From contig CANQNS010000015.1 in assembly GCA_947625285.1 (NCBI GenBank), positions 1 to 52,402 of the forward strand: a stretch of DNA of 52,402 nucleotides, given 5' to 3'. Positions within the stretch are counted from its first letter, which is position 1. Each line of letters begins with the position of its first letter. The notes under the pieces were generated by a model, which saw only the letters and a program-made list of their open reading frames with translations, was not told the DNA's origin and searched no databases. The position numbers and the translations under genes are program-made. Positions 1-7,248 of the stretch are shown here, in pieces. This DNA comes from an uncultured Oscillospiraceae bacterium. GTDB lineage: Bacteria > Bacillota > Clostridia > Oscillospirales > Oscillospiraceae.

Positions 1-80
1 TACGAGACGCAGCTTTTCTTTTTTCAAGACACCAAGACATCATCGCTCCCTTGACCGGGAGAACCAAAGGAGGAATTTTT

Positions 81-98
81 ATGCGACTGAACATTTGA
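81..98 (+). other. 5-codon mini-ORF (MRLNI) with strong RBS
   Basis: An AAAGGAGG site (66-73) precedes an ATG that opens five codons (MRLNI) and stops at 96-98, 12 bases before the next ATG. It may be a translational leader for the downstream mob genes or the remnant of a gene start. No function can be assigned. Confidence 0.25.
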
Positions 99-110
99 GA
101 AAGGAACTAG

Positions 111-290
111 ATGTCAAAAAAGAATAACCCCGGCAAAACCGAATCCATGCAGATACCCGACTACGCCATCGAGCGCATGGCCCGCTGTCTGCTTCCCATG
201 ATCCAGCGCTACTATGAGAGCGAAGAAGGCCAGAAGGAACTGCGGCAGTGGGAGGCACAGCGACAGGCAAAGGAGGTCCGGCATGGATAA
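111..290 (+). CDS. small hypothetical protein of a mobilizable element (59 aa)
   Basis: This 59-residue protein starts at ATG 111 after a GAAAGGAA ribosome site. It is hydrophilic and has a helical, charged second half (RYYESEEGQKELRQWEAQRQ). Its stop codon overlaps the start of the DUF3847 gene at 283, so the two are probably translationally coupled. Small proteins in this position are common in Firmicutes mobilizable elements just before DUF3847 and MobA/L genes. No motif identifies a biochemical role. It is recognised by position and coupling, not by a known family. Confidence 0.6.
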   Translation: MSKKNNPGKTESMQIPDYAIERMARCLLPMIQRYYESEEGQKELRQWEAQRQAKEVRHG

Positions 291-579
291 CCTCGCAAAG
301 ATCGCCAAACTGCGGGAGAGCGTGGAAAAGGCACAGCGCGAGCTGCGATATACGGAAGATCATCAGAAGATGATCGCCCGGCAGATCAGTGAGCTGACGC
401 GCAGGGAGCGGACCAACCGTCTGTGCACGCGGGCGGGGATGCTGGAGAGCTTTCTCCGGCACCCGGAGGCGCTGTCCAACGATCAGGTTATGGACCTGCT
501 CAAGACCGCGTTCCGTCAGCCAGCTGTGCAGCAGCTTCTGACACAAATGCTGGAAGATGCCGACTATCCAAACCCTTGA
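283..579 (+). CDS. DUF3847-like protein of mobilizable element (98 aa)
   Basis: The start is ATG 283, which has AAAGGAGG at 270-277 and overlaps the preceding stop codon. The 98 residues are mostly charged helix: a predicted coiled coil (about residues 5-45, KLRESVEKAQRELRYTEDHQ) followed by RTNRLCTRAGMLESFL and a C-terminal helical part. This pattern fits the DUF3847 family, which sits beside MobA/MobL relaxases in integrative and mobilizable elements of gut Firmicutes. A role as accessory DNA-processing or oriT-binding protein is inferred from context only. The next gene is the relaxase, separated by a hairpin-rich gap. Confidence 0.7.
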   Translation: MDNLAKIAKLRESVEKAQRELRYTEDHQKMIARQISELTRRERTNRLCTRAGMLESFLRHPEALSNDQVMDLLKTAFRQPAVQQLLTQMLEDADYPNP

Positions 580-584
580 CTTTA

Positions 585-691
585 GGCAAGGGCGCAATTA
601 TACCCCCGTCCCGGGGAGTTTGCGTTCTCCGAAGGGCGAGGGTGTTGTGCGGCCCTCGCCGCACAAAAACAGGGGAAGCCGTCTTCCCCTG
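585..691 (+). other. candidate origin of transfer (oriT) with nested hairpins
   Basis: A non-coding block lies between the DUF3847 gene and the relaxase. On the minus strand, 584-605 reads as ATAATTGCGCCCTTGCC, resembling the TAAGTGCGCCCT nick core of MobQ-type (RSF1010-like) oriTs. Four inverted repeats follow: CCCCG/CGGGG (604-608/612-616), GGAG/CTCC (615-618/627-630), GGCGAGGG/CCCTCGCC (635-642/653-660) and CAGGGGAAG/CTTCCCCTG (670-678/683-691). Position directly before the relaxase gene is typical of oriT. The assignment is inferred. Confidence 0.5.
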
Positions 692-735
692 CGCCAGCTG
701 CGCTGTCTACCCTATCTTTGAAGGAGGTTTTGCCT

Positions 736-2286
736 ATACCATGTCCGCACTTTAAGCTCACGATCACCCAGCGAAGCCGGGGCCAGTCCGCCGTCGCCGG
801 GGCTGCATATCAGAGCGGCGAACGCCTGTTTTCTGAATACGACGGAAAGCGGAAATCCTACTCTGAGAAGCGCGGCATCGTTTACACGGAGATCATGCTC
901 CCGCCAAACGCGCCGCCGGAATTTGCTGATCGGAACACGCTTTGGAATTCGGCTGAGCGGAAAGAAAATCAATGGAACTCTCAGCTTGCCCGCCGCATCG
1001 TTATGGCTCTGCCGCGGGAGGTCCCGCCGGAGCAGTATCCGCAGATGCTGCGCGATTACTGCCAGGCGCAATTCGTCTCCAAAGGGATGTGCGTGGATTT
1101 CGCCATCCACGACAAGGGGACCGGCAATCCCCATGCCCACGTCATGCTGACCATGCGGCCGATGGACGAGCATGGCCGCTGGCTGCCAAAGACCAGGAAG
1201 GTCTATGATCTGGACGAAAACGGCCAGCGATATAAATGTCCCAACAGCCGCTATTGGGCCAGCCACAAGGAGGACACCGTTGACTGGAATGACAGGAAAT
1301 ACGGCGAGATCTGGCGGCACGCCTGGGAGGTCGTGCAGAACGATTACCTGGAGCGAAATGACCGCCCGGAGCGTGTAGATCTGCGTTCCTATGCTCGGCA
1401 GGGCATTGACAAGATACCGACCGTCCACATGGGTCCGGCGGTCTTCCAGATGGAGAAGCGAGGCATACGGACCAACATCGGCGATCTCAATCGGGACATC
1501 AAAGCCGCCAACAGTCTGATGGCATCCATCCGCGCCCACATCCGGCATTTGAAAGCGTGGCTGGACACGCTGGCGAATGCTCTGGAAACGCGCAAGGGGC
1601 CGACCGTCCCGGCGTTGCTGGCCCGGTACATGGAGATGCGGGAGGACGAGCGCGCAAGCTGGTCCGCCATGGGGCAGCTCAAAGGAACCGCCGCAGACCT
1701 TGACAAAGTAATGCAAGCCATATCGTATCTGAAAGAAAACAGCCTGATCTCCGTGGACGCTTTCAGGGCCAAGCTGTCCGCGACGCAGAGCAAAGCTGAC
1801 ACGATCCGCAAAGATATGCGAGCCAACGAAAAGCGGATGAAGGTCATCGCCGCCACGCTGGATGCATACAGAACATACCTGGACCTCAAACCCGTGTATG
1901 ACGCTTACAGCAAAAAGGGTTTCAAACGTGCCAAAGAGAAGTATGCCGCCGAGCACAAGGATGAGCTTGCCGCCATGAAAAAGGCATATGGCTATCTCAT
2001 GCACCATGGTGGAGTGGACGATGTGCCTGTCCAGGATCTGCAAACGGAGTACAACGCTCTGCGGGAACAGAACCGGGACAAGGAAACCCGGCTGGCCGCC
2101 ATCCAAGGCGATCTGCGCAAGCTAAAGGAGATTCGCACCTGGGTTGATAAGGTCATCCCCGGCCTTCTGCCGGACTCTGCCGAGCAGAAGCAGGAGCGTT
2201 CTTCTGTCCTCGCCAAGCTACAAGACGCCTCGCCGCAGCCGAGCGTCCATCCGGCCAAGCAAAAGACACAAGACATGGAGCACTAA
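736..2286 (+). CDS. MobA/MobL family relaxase
   Basis: This is a conjugative mobilization relaxase that would nick oriT and stay bound to the 5' end. Its N-terminal half matches the MobA/MobL (MobQ) family: TQRSRGQSAVAGAAYQSGE, with candidate nucleophile Tyr25, and the metal-binding NPHAHVM motif with His133 and His135 (numbering from codon 736). The C-terminal half (about 245-500) is charged helix and coiled coil. The start is unusual. The AAGGAGG at 721-727 is ideally spaced (8 nt) from an ATA codon at 736, which would give the family-typical start (M)PCPHF. The in-frame TTG codons at 718 and 730 are poorly spaced. The family call is firm; the start is not. Confidence 0.85.
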   Translation: MPCPHFKLTITQRSRGQSAVAGAAYQSGERLFSEYDGKRKSYSEKRGIVYTEIMLPPNAPPEFADRNTLWNSAERKENQWNSQLARRIVMALPREVPPEQYPQMLRDYCQAQFVSKGMCVDFAIHDKGTGNPHAHVMLTMRPMDEHGRWLPKTRKVYDLDENGQRYKCPNSRYWASHKEDTVDWNDRKYGEIWRHAWEVVQNDYLERNDRPERVDLRSYARQGIDKIPTVHMGPAVFQMEKRGIRTNIGDLNRDIKAANSLMASIRAHIRHLKAWLDTLANALETRKGPTVPALLARYMEMREDERASWSAMGQLKGTAADLDKVMQAISYLKENSLISVDAFRAKLSATQSKADTIRKDMRANEKRMKVIAATLDAYRTYLDLKPVYDAYSKKGFKRAKEKYAAEHKDELAAMKKAYGYLMHHGGVDDVPVQDLQTEYNALREQNRDKETRLAAIQGDLRKLKEIRTWVDKVIPGLLPDSAEQKQERSSVLAKLQDASPQPSVHPAKQKTQDMEH

Positions 2287-2293
2287 CACGCAA

Positions 2294-2316
2294 GAGGCGG
2301 GCATCGCGCCCGCCTC
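2294..2316 (+). terminator. hairpin after relaxase gene
   Basis: GAGGCGGGC (2294-2302) pairs with GCCCGCCTC (2308-2316) across a 5-nt loop, 7 bases after the relaxase stop. No U-run follows, so it may be an mRNA-end stabiliser or weak terminator rather than a full intrinsic terminator. Confidence 0.45.
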
Positions 2317-2383
2317 CACATAAAATAAATTGAAAACGAGAAAGGAGATAATCGCTTACATTTAATGAGAAAAGAAAAACGCT

Positions 2384-2821
2384 ATGAGCTTATTCCATCT
2401 TGAGCTGCTGCCGCCCATTGAGCGAAAGCCGGACGGGTCTCTCCCGCGCATGACCGGCAGACAGCGGCAACGGACCGTCACGCTCATCCACCGACTGTGC
2501 AGCGCCTGTGATAATGGGCACTGTCTGTATCTGGATGACGGCGAGGAAGTCCCGTGTCCTCAAACGCTCTCCTATTCCGTCTGCTGCAAGTTCTTTCGAT
2601 GGGTGCTGTTGAAGGATAAAGATGGAGAGGATCTTGAAACGGAGGTTTTCGGCAAGGACGCAGCGAAACGATGCGCGATCTGCGGGAAAGCGTTTATCCC
2701 CGGCTCTAACCGGGCGCTGTACTGTGACGACTGTAAGCCCGTAGCCCGGCGGCGGCAAAAAGCGGAGTACGCCAAGCGCCATAGGGCGGAGAGTAGAACG
2801 TTAGACCAGCAAAGCCACTGA
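2384..2821 (+). CDS. cysteine-rich VLP-like protein of mobilizable element
   Basis: This 145-residue protein has two cysteine clusters. The N-terminal part (about 40-70) carries CSACDNGHCLYLDDGEEVPC and SYSVCCKFFRW, typical of the Cys-rich VLP family that accompanies MobA/L genes. The C-terminal part (about 95-120) carries RCAICGKAF and YCDDC, a zinc-ribbon-like pair, followed by a basic tail (RRRQKAEYAKRHR) that could contact nucleic acid. Its start at 2384 has only a weak ribosome site. A 12-codon ORF (2365-2403) overlaps it and may couple translation. The role in mobilization is unknown, and metal binding is inferred from the cysteines. Confidence 0.65.
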   Translation: MSLFHLELLPPIERKPDGSLPRMTGRQRQRTVTLIHRLCSACDNGHCLYLDDGEEVPCPQTLSYSVCCKFFRWVLLKDKDGEDLETEVFGKDAAKRCAICGKAFIPGSNRALYCDDCKPVARRRQKAEYAKRHRAESRTLDQQSH

Positions 2822-3045
2822 ATTTGTAAGGCTTTCCGGGCGCAAAACCCGGAGGGGTGGTATCCTACCATTCCCTCTGCAAAATTAGGCTTTATCATTC
2901 TATGCCATTCCGATATATGCCGCAAATTCTGATATGCTGATCTGTGCTTTCCAGTATCTCCACAATTGGTAAGGGTCCGCTGCAAACTCGCGTTTTGCAG
3001 CGGACCCGTTCTGTTTACAACTCAATATCCTCAATATACACAAGA
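2822..3045. other. non-coding end of mobilizable element with inverted repeats
   Basis: No convincing gene is seen here. The stretch is less GC-rich than its surroundings and holds three inverted repeats: TCCGGG/CCCGGA (2835-2840/2848-2853), GAGGGGTGGTA/TACCATTCCCTC (2852-2862/2866-2877) and a perfect 14-bp stem (2973-2986/2994-3007) with a 7-nt loop. The last is a strong hairpin and could terminate transcripts from either side. The element/chromosome junction should lie here or at the tmRNA 3' end. Confidence 0.5.
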
Positions 3046-3083
3046 AACCCGAACCCGTTTCCTATTGGAATCAGGTTCGGATT
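3046..3083 (-). terminator. intrinsic terminator of ssrA
   Basis: On the minus strand a 12-bp stem (3072-3083 with 3046-3057, three G-U pairs) starts 9 nt past the tmRNA 3' end and is followed by a U-rich UUUCUUGU tail. It fits as the ssrA terminator. Confidence 0.65.
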
Positions 3084-3092
3084 TCTCAAGTG

Positions 3093-3452
3093 TGGTGGAG
3101 CTGAGGGGAATCGAACCCCTGTCCGAAAACGCTTCAACGAGACCTTCTCCGGGCGCAGACGGTCATCTTGCGCTTACGCGCTCTTCCCCTTCCCGGTGCA
3201 GGCCGTCACGCATGACGGGTCAGGTAGCTTCATGATGCATGGTGCGCTCAAAGCTTTGCGCACGCACGGACGCTGCTAGTCGACGCCCAGGCCCCGGGCC
3301 GCAGCGCTCCCGGGCTGGACGGGCCTGCCTTAAGCGGCGGCCAGAACGGTGTTGTCGTTCTCAGTTAATTTCGCTTTCCCGGTTTTATGGATGGCCGGGG
3401 CATCCGCCCGCTTATCCCGTCCCCACGCCCCCGTCGAAACCATTGCAGCCCC
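3093..3452 (-). ncRNA. ssrA: transfer-messenger RNA (tmRNA)
   Basis: On the minus strand the 5' end reads GGGGCTGCAATGGTTTCGAC and the 3' end GAATCGAACCCC... reversed as a T-arm plus CAGCTCCACCA. The 7-bp acceptor stem (GGGGCUG with CAGCUCC) pairs, and CCA is encoded. Length is about 360 nt. The tag reading frame (3374-3330) encodes AKLTENDNTVLAAA then TAA, ending in the usual small hydrophobic degradation signal. With SmpB (encoded upstream on the same strand) it rescues stalled ribosomes. Its 3' end faces the mobilizable element, and tmRNA 3' ends are common integration sites. Confidence 0.95.
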
Positions 3453-3510
3453 TCGATGCGCGCCGGGGCGAAAGCCCGGGCGCGCGGCATGAGAACGAAT
3501 GTGTGTACTA

Positions 3511-4029
3511 TTATGCCTTCTTCGGCTCGGGATAATCCTGGCCGAAGGTGTCCACCGTGACCTTTTGCATGATCTGGGGCGTCAGGGGCTTATCGCCCCA
3601 GCCGGTCTTTACCGCGGCGATCTTATCCACCACGTCCATGCCCTCCAGCACCTGGCCGAAGGCGGCGTACTGGCCGTCCAGATGGGGCGCGTCCTCATGC
3701 ATGATGAAAAACTGGCTGCCGGCGGAGTCCGGGTCCATGGCCCGGGCCATGCTCAGCACGCCCCGGGTATGGCGCAGGTCGTTCACATAGCCGTTGGCGG
3801 TGAACTCGCCGGGGATGGAATACCCCGGCCCGCCGGTGCCGTTGCCCTGGGGGCAGCCCCCCTGGATCATGAAGCCAGGGATGACCCGGTGGAAGATCAG
3901 ATCGTTGTAAAAGCCCTTTTTCACAAGGGAGATGAAGTTATTGACCGTATTGGGCGCGATCTCCGGGTACAGCTCCGCCTTGATGACGCCGCCGTCGTTC
4001 ATCCGAATGGTCACGATGGGATTTTTCAT
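3511..4029 (-). CDS. peptidyl-prolyl cis-trans isomerase, cyclophilin type
   Basis: This 172-residue single-domain cyclophilin catalyses proline isomerisation in proteins. Family motifs are clear: [13 protein letters not shown] (with the catalytic Arg), [26 protein letters not shown] and [19 protein letters not shown]. No signal peptide is seen, so it is likely cytoplasmic. The start at 4029 is preceded by GGAGG and overlaps the smpB stop by 4 nt (ATGA), showing translational coupling. It lies between smpB and ssrA on the same strand. Its link to ribosome rescue is probably only shared transcription. Confidence 0.93.
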   Translation of the reverse strand: MKNPIVTIRMNDGGVIKAELYPEIAPNTVNNFISLVKKGFYNDLIFHRVIPGFMIQGGCPQGNGTGGPGYSIPGEFTANGYVNDLRHTRGVLSMARAMDPDSAGSQFFIMHEDAPHLDGQYAAFGQVLEGMDVVDKIAAVKTGWGDKPLTPQIMQKVTVDTFGQDYPEPKKA

Positions 4030-4496
4030 GCGTTTGCCTCCTTGAATTTCCGATCCATCTCGCGGCGGGCGGATTTTTCCGCCGCGTCGCTGCGCTTGTC
4101 GTATAGCTTTTTGCCCTTGCACAGCCCCAGCTCCACCTTTACGAGACTGTCCTTGAAATACAGGCTCAGCGGCACCAGGGCCAGTCCCTCCTGCTGGACC
4201 TTCGCCCCCAGCCGGACGATCTCCCGCCGGTGCATCAAAAGCCGGCGGTCCCTGTCCGGGTCGGCGTTGAAGTAGCTGCCCTGCTTATAGGGACTGATGT
4301 GCATCCCCTTGACCCACAGCTCCCCGTCCTTCACGCGGGCGTAGCAGTCTTTCAGATTCAGGGTCCCGGCCCGGACGGATTTGACCTCCGTGCCGGTCAG
4401 CTCGATGCCCGCCTCAAAGCAGTCCAGGACAAAGTAATCGTGACGGGCCTTGCGGTTTTCCGCGATCAGCTTCGTGCCCTTTCCACCGGCCGGCAT
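4026..4496 (-). CDS. smpB: SsrA-binding protein SmpB
   Basis: This 156-residue protein binds tmRNA and delivers it to stalled ribosomes. Typical SmpB motifs are present: [59 protein letters not shown] and the basic C-terminal tail. The start at ATG 4496 follows a purine-rich GGAGATGGAG site; an upstream in-frame ATG would add 25 residues unlike the family. The gene for its RNA partner, ssrA, lies two genes downstream. A consensus promoter lies 41 nt upstream. Confidence 0.96.
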   Translation of the reverse strand: MPAGGKGTKLIAENRKARHDYFVLDCFEAGIELTGTEVKSVRAGTLNLKDCYARVKDGELWVKGMHISPYKQGSYFNADPDRDRRLLMHRREIVRLGAKVQQEGLALVPLSLYFKDSLVKVELGLCKGKKLYDKRSDAAEKSARREMDRKFKEANA

Positions 4497-4536
4497 CGCT
4501 CCATCTCCCTTCCTCCCCGCAGGTCTCGGGGGAGAT

Positions 4537-4565
4537 ATTATACTACATTTTCCCACTTTTAGCAA
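4537..4565 (-). promoter_or_regulatory. sigma-A promoter of smpB
   Basis: On the minus strand TTGCTA (4565-4560) is separated by 17 nt from a perfect TATAAT (4542-4537). The predicted start is about 4530, giving a short leader to smpB at 4496. Confidence 0.75.
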
Positions 4566-4677
4566 TGACAACCACCCGGCGCGGAAAAAAGTTTACAGAT
4601 AGGCAATATACCATGTCGCGGTCACGCGGTTTCGGCTCCAGCCGGGAGCGCGACCGGTATCTTTTTATACCACGGCC

Positions 4678-5136
4678 TCAGCGCGAAAAATGCCGTCTCA
4701 GCACCTCCGCCGCGTCCTTTTCCGCCAGGCACATGCCCTGCTCCACGGCGTGCCGCTCCCAGTCCGCCGAGACGAGGGCCGCTTCGCCGTACTCATACAG
4801 GGCCGGCGCCGCCGCTGTCTCCGATACCGCCAGCAGATAGCCGCTGTCCAGCGCGTACAGCGCGCTCTCTCCGTCCCGAATAGCCAGCGCGCCGGATAAA
4901 AGGGCCTCCAGGTCCGCAAAATAAAATGCCGGCCGCATATCCCTGGCGGGCCGGGCGATCACCAGAGCGTCCTCCCCCGCAGCGAAGCACTCCACCTCCG
5001 CCGCCGGCCAGGGCGTCAGCCCCCGCTCCGCCAGCGACCGGCGTATCAACGCCAGCAGCGCGTCCGCCCGGGGGACCTCCTCCCGGGTGATCCAGATGGA
5101 CACCGCCGTTTCCGCCGCCTGCACCGTTTTCATCAT
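4678..5136 (-). CDS. MecA-like adaptor protein
   Basis: The 152-residue protein resembles the C-terminal domain of MecA, the adaptor that hands substrates to ClpCP. The order FADLEALLSGAL, then ESALYALDSGYLLAV, then ALYEYGEAAL, then ERHAVEQGMCLAEKDAAEVL follows the MecA pattern (Phe-x-Asp-Leu-Glu, sLYxxxxxYYLvv, lxEYg, leEHGkxixxxdAi). It is shorter than MecA of Bacillus (about 218 residues); the N-terminal substrate-binding domain is reduced or divergent. Two ATGs (5136, 5133) are possible starts, after GGGGAGG. The gene stands alone, divergent from the NUDIX gene. The assignment is by pattern and not certain. Confidence 0.55.
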   Translation of the reverse strand: MMKTVQAAETAVSIWITREEVPRADALLALIRRSLAERGLTPWPAAEVECFAAGEDALVIARPARDMRPAFYFADLEALLSGALAIRDGESALYALDSGYLLAVSETAAAPALYEYGEAALVSADWERHAVEQGMCLAEKDAAEVLRRHFSR

Positions 5137-5293
5137 GCCGCCTCCCCCGCCAAAAACTCCATGTCACGATGATAGCACGAAACCCCACCCCCGCGCATTC
5201 ACAAAAATGTGGTAATTTGCCGAGAGATGTGTTATACTGTTCCAAAATGTTGTTATGTAACCTTTTTTGACCGCATTTGGAATGGAGCATAGG

Positions 5294-5833
5294 ATGGACT
5301 ATACGGAAAAGAAGCTGCGCCGGGTCTGCGCCCATCGGGGCCCGGTGGTGGAGCTGACAGAGGACATGGTGGAACTGCCCAACGGGGCCGTCAGCGTCCG
5401 GGAGGTGGTCCACCACCCCGGCGGGGTCTGCGTGGCGGCGGTGGACGATGACGGAACGGTGACGCTGGTGCGCCAGTTCCGCTACCCCTTCGGTCAGGAG
5501 CTGCTGGAGCTGCCGGCGGGAAAGCTGGAGCCGGGCGAGGAGCCCTTTGACGCGGTGCGGCGGGAGCTCAGCGAGGAGACCGGCCTGGAGGCGGACAGCT
5601 GGCGGGACCTGGGCTTTCTGTATGTCTCCCCCGGCATATCCACGGAGAAGATATACATTTACCTCGCCACCGGTCTGCGCCAGGGCAGGGCCCACCCGGA
5701 CCCCAATGAGTTCCTGTCGCTGGAAAAGCTGCCCCTGCGCCGGCTGGTGGACATGGTCCTGTCCGGCCAGATCCGGGACGCCAAGACCGTGGCCGGCACG
5801 CTGAAGGCCGCCGCCATCCTCCTCGGGAATTGA
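5294..5833 (+). CDS. NUDIX hydrolase, ADP-ribose pyrophosphatase type
   Basis: This 179-residue enzyme likely hydrolyses ADP-ribose or related nucleoside diphosphates. The NUDIX box is intact: G-x5-E-x7-REL-x-EE-x-G (GKLEPGEEPFDAVRREL, then SEETGLEA; about residues 84-108). It is preceded by VTLVRQFRYPFGQELLELPAG, typical of the ADP-ribose pyrophosphatase branch. The start at 5294 has GGAG 6 nt upstream; ATG 5282 lacks a ribosome site. The stop codon overlaps the -35 box of the murA promoter, so the genes abut but murA has its own promoter. Confidence 0.9.
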   Translation: MDYTEKKLRRVCAHRGPVVELTEDMVELPNGAVSVREVVHHPGGVCVAAVDDDGTVTLVRQFRYPFGQELLELPAGKLEPGEEPFDAVRRELSEETGLEADSWRDLGFLYVSPGISTEKIYIYLATGLRQGRAHPDPNEFLSLEKLPLRRLVDMVLSGQIRDAKTVAGTLKAAAILLGN

Positions 5834-5858
5834 TTTTCCGGCGCATATGTGCTACAAT
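5830..5858 (+). promoter_or_regulatory. sigma-A promoter of the murA operon
   Basis: TTGATT (5830-5835) and TACAAT (5853-5858) are spaced by 17 nt. The -35 box overlaps the stop codon of the NUDIX gene. It should drive murA and its downstream genes. Confidence 0.7.
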
Positions 5859-5934
5859 ATCTTGCGTATGTGCCAGAGAAATACAGAAGACGACCTCTCG
5901 GGCCGTCTGCGTACATAAAAAGTTGGGAGACTGT

Positions 5935-7248
5935 ATGGAAAAGTACGTTATTCATGGCGGAAGGCCCCTGCACGGTTCAGTGGAGATATCCGGCGCGAAA
6001 AACGCGGCGGTCGCCATCATCCCGGCGGCCATCATGGTCCGGGGCGTGTGCCGGCTGGAGAACCTGCCTGAGATAAGCGACACCGATACGCTCCTTCACA
6101 CCCTCACCTACATGGGCGCGAAGGTGAACATGATAAACCGCTCCACCGTGGAGCTGGACTGCACCCACGTACAGATGGACACGCTGCCGGAGGATATGTG
6201 GGTCCGGACCCGGAAGATCCGGGCCAGCTACTACCTGCTCGGGGCCATGCTGGGCCGCTTCGGCCGCGCCCGCACCACCATGCCCGGCGGCTGCAACTTC
6301 GGCGTGCGGCCCATCGACCAGCACATCAAGGGCCTGACGGCCCTGGGCGCGGACATCCGGCTCAACGGCGGCTTCATCATCGCCGAGGCCAAGGACGGCC
6401 GGCTGAAGGGCGGCACCGTCTATTTGGATAAGGTGTCCGTGGGCGCCACCATCAACATCATGATCGCCGCCGCCACGGCGGAGGGCCGTACGGTCATCGA
6501 GAACGTGGCCCGGGAGCCCCACATCGTGGACTTGGCAAACTTCCTCAACTCCATGGGCGCGGACGTGCGGGGCGCGGGCACCGACGTGATCAAGATCCGG
6601 GGCGTGAAGCAGCTGCATGGCGGCACCTATACCCTGATCCCCGACCAGATCGAGGCGGGCACCTACATGACCGCCGTGGCCGCCGCCGGCGGCGCGGTGA
6701 AGATCGCCAACGTGATCCCCAAGCACCTGGAGTGCATCTCCACCAAGCTGCGGGAGATGAACGTGGAGGTGGAGGAGGGCGACGACTATGTTCTGGTCCG
6801 GCGGGACGGGCCTCTGCACGCGGTCAACCTCAAGACCAAGCCCTACCCCGGCTTCCCCACCGATATGCAGCCGCAGATGACCGCCGTGCTGTGCTGCGCC
6901 CCCGGCGTCAGCGTGGTGACGGAGGGCGTGTGGAACAACGGCCGGTTCAAGTATGTGGGCGAGCTGAAAAAGATGGGGGCCCAGATCGAGGTGGAGGACC
7001 AGTCCGCCTTCCTGCAGGGCGTGGATCATCTGACCGGCGCGGTGGTGCGCTCCTGTGACCTGCGGGCCGGCGCGGCCATGGTGATCGCTGGGCTGTCCGC
7101 CCAGGGCGTCACCACCGTGGAGGACATCGTTTACATCGAGCGGGGCTACCAGGACGTGGTGGGCAAGTTCCGCGCCCTGGGCGCGGACATCCGCTGCGTT
7201 GACGAGCCGGAGGAACCGGCGGACCCGGCCGATATCTCCGCCGGCTGA
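5935..7248 (+). CDS. murA: UDP-N-acetylglucosamine 1-carboxyvinyltransferase
   Basis: This 437-residue enzyme transfers enolpyruvate from PEP to UDP-GlcNAc, the first committed step of peptidoglycan synthesis. It has EPSP synthase-like repeats, the N-terminal GGRPLHGSVEISGAKNAA with the catalytic Lys, and TTMPGGCNFGVRPIDQH with the active-site Cys (the fosfomycin target). WVRTRKIRASYYLLG and the NNGRFKYVGELKKMGA region also match. The start at 5935 follows GGGAG. Its stop overlaps the walJ start by one base (TGATG). Firmicutes often carry two MurA paralogs; which one this is cannot be settled here. Confidence 0.96.
   Translation: MEKYVIHGGRPLHGSVEISGAKNAAVAIIPAAIMVRGVCRLENLPEISDTDTLLHTLTYMGAKVNMINRSTVELDCTHVQMDTLPEDMWVRTRKIRASYYLLGAMLGRFGRARTTMPGGCNFGVRPIDQHIKGLTALGADIRLNGGFIIAEAKDGRLKGGTVYLDKVSVGATINIMIAAATAEGRTVIENVAREPHIVDLANFLNSMGADVRGAGTDVIKIRGVKQLHGGTYTLIPDQIEAGTYMTAVAAAGGAVKIANVIPKHLECISTKLREMNVEVEEGDDYVLVRRDGPLHAVNLKTKPYPGFPTDMQPQMTAVLCCAPGVSVVTEGVWNNGRFKYVGELKKMGAQIEVEDQSAFLQGVDHLTGAVVRSCDLRAGAAMVIAGLSAQGVTTVEDIVYIERGYQDVVGKFRALGADIRCVDEPEEPADPADISAG

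Noticed and set aside
712-2106. Long minus-strand ORF opposite the relaxase gene
   Set aside because: Anti-sense shadow of a GC-rich gene; low-complexity His/Val/Gly composition, no ribosome site and no family match.
3499-4275. Plus-strand ORFs over cyclophilin and smpB
   Set aside because: These overlap clear minus-strand genes and have no conserved sequence.
5221-5238. Promoter for the NUDIX gene (TATACT at 5233)
   Set aside because: A possible -10 box only; no acceptable -35 hexamer at 16-18 nt, so not listed as a feature.
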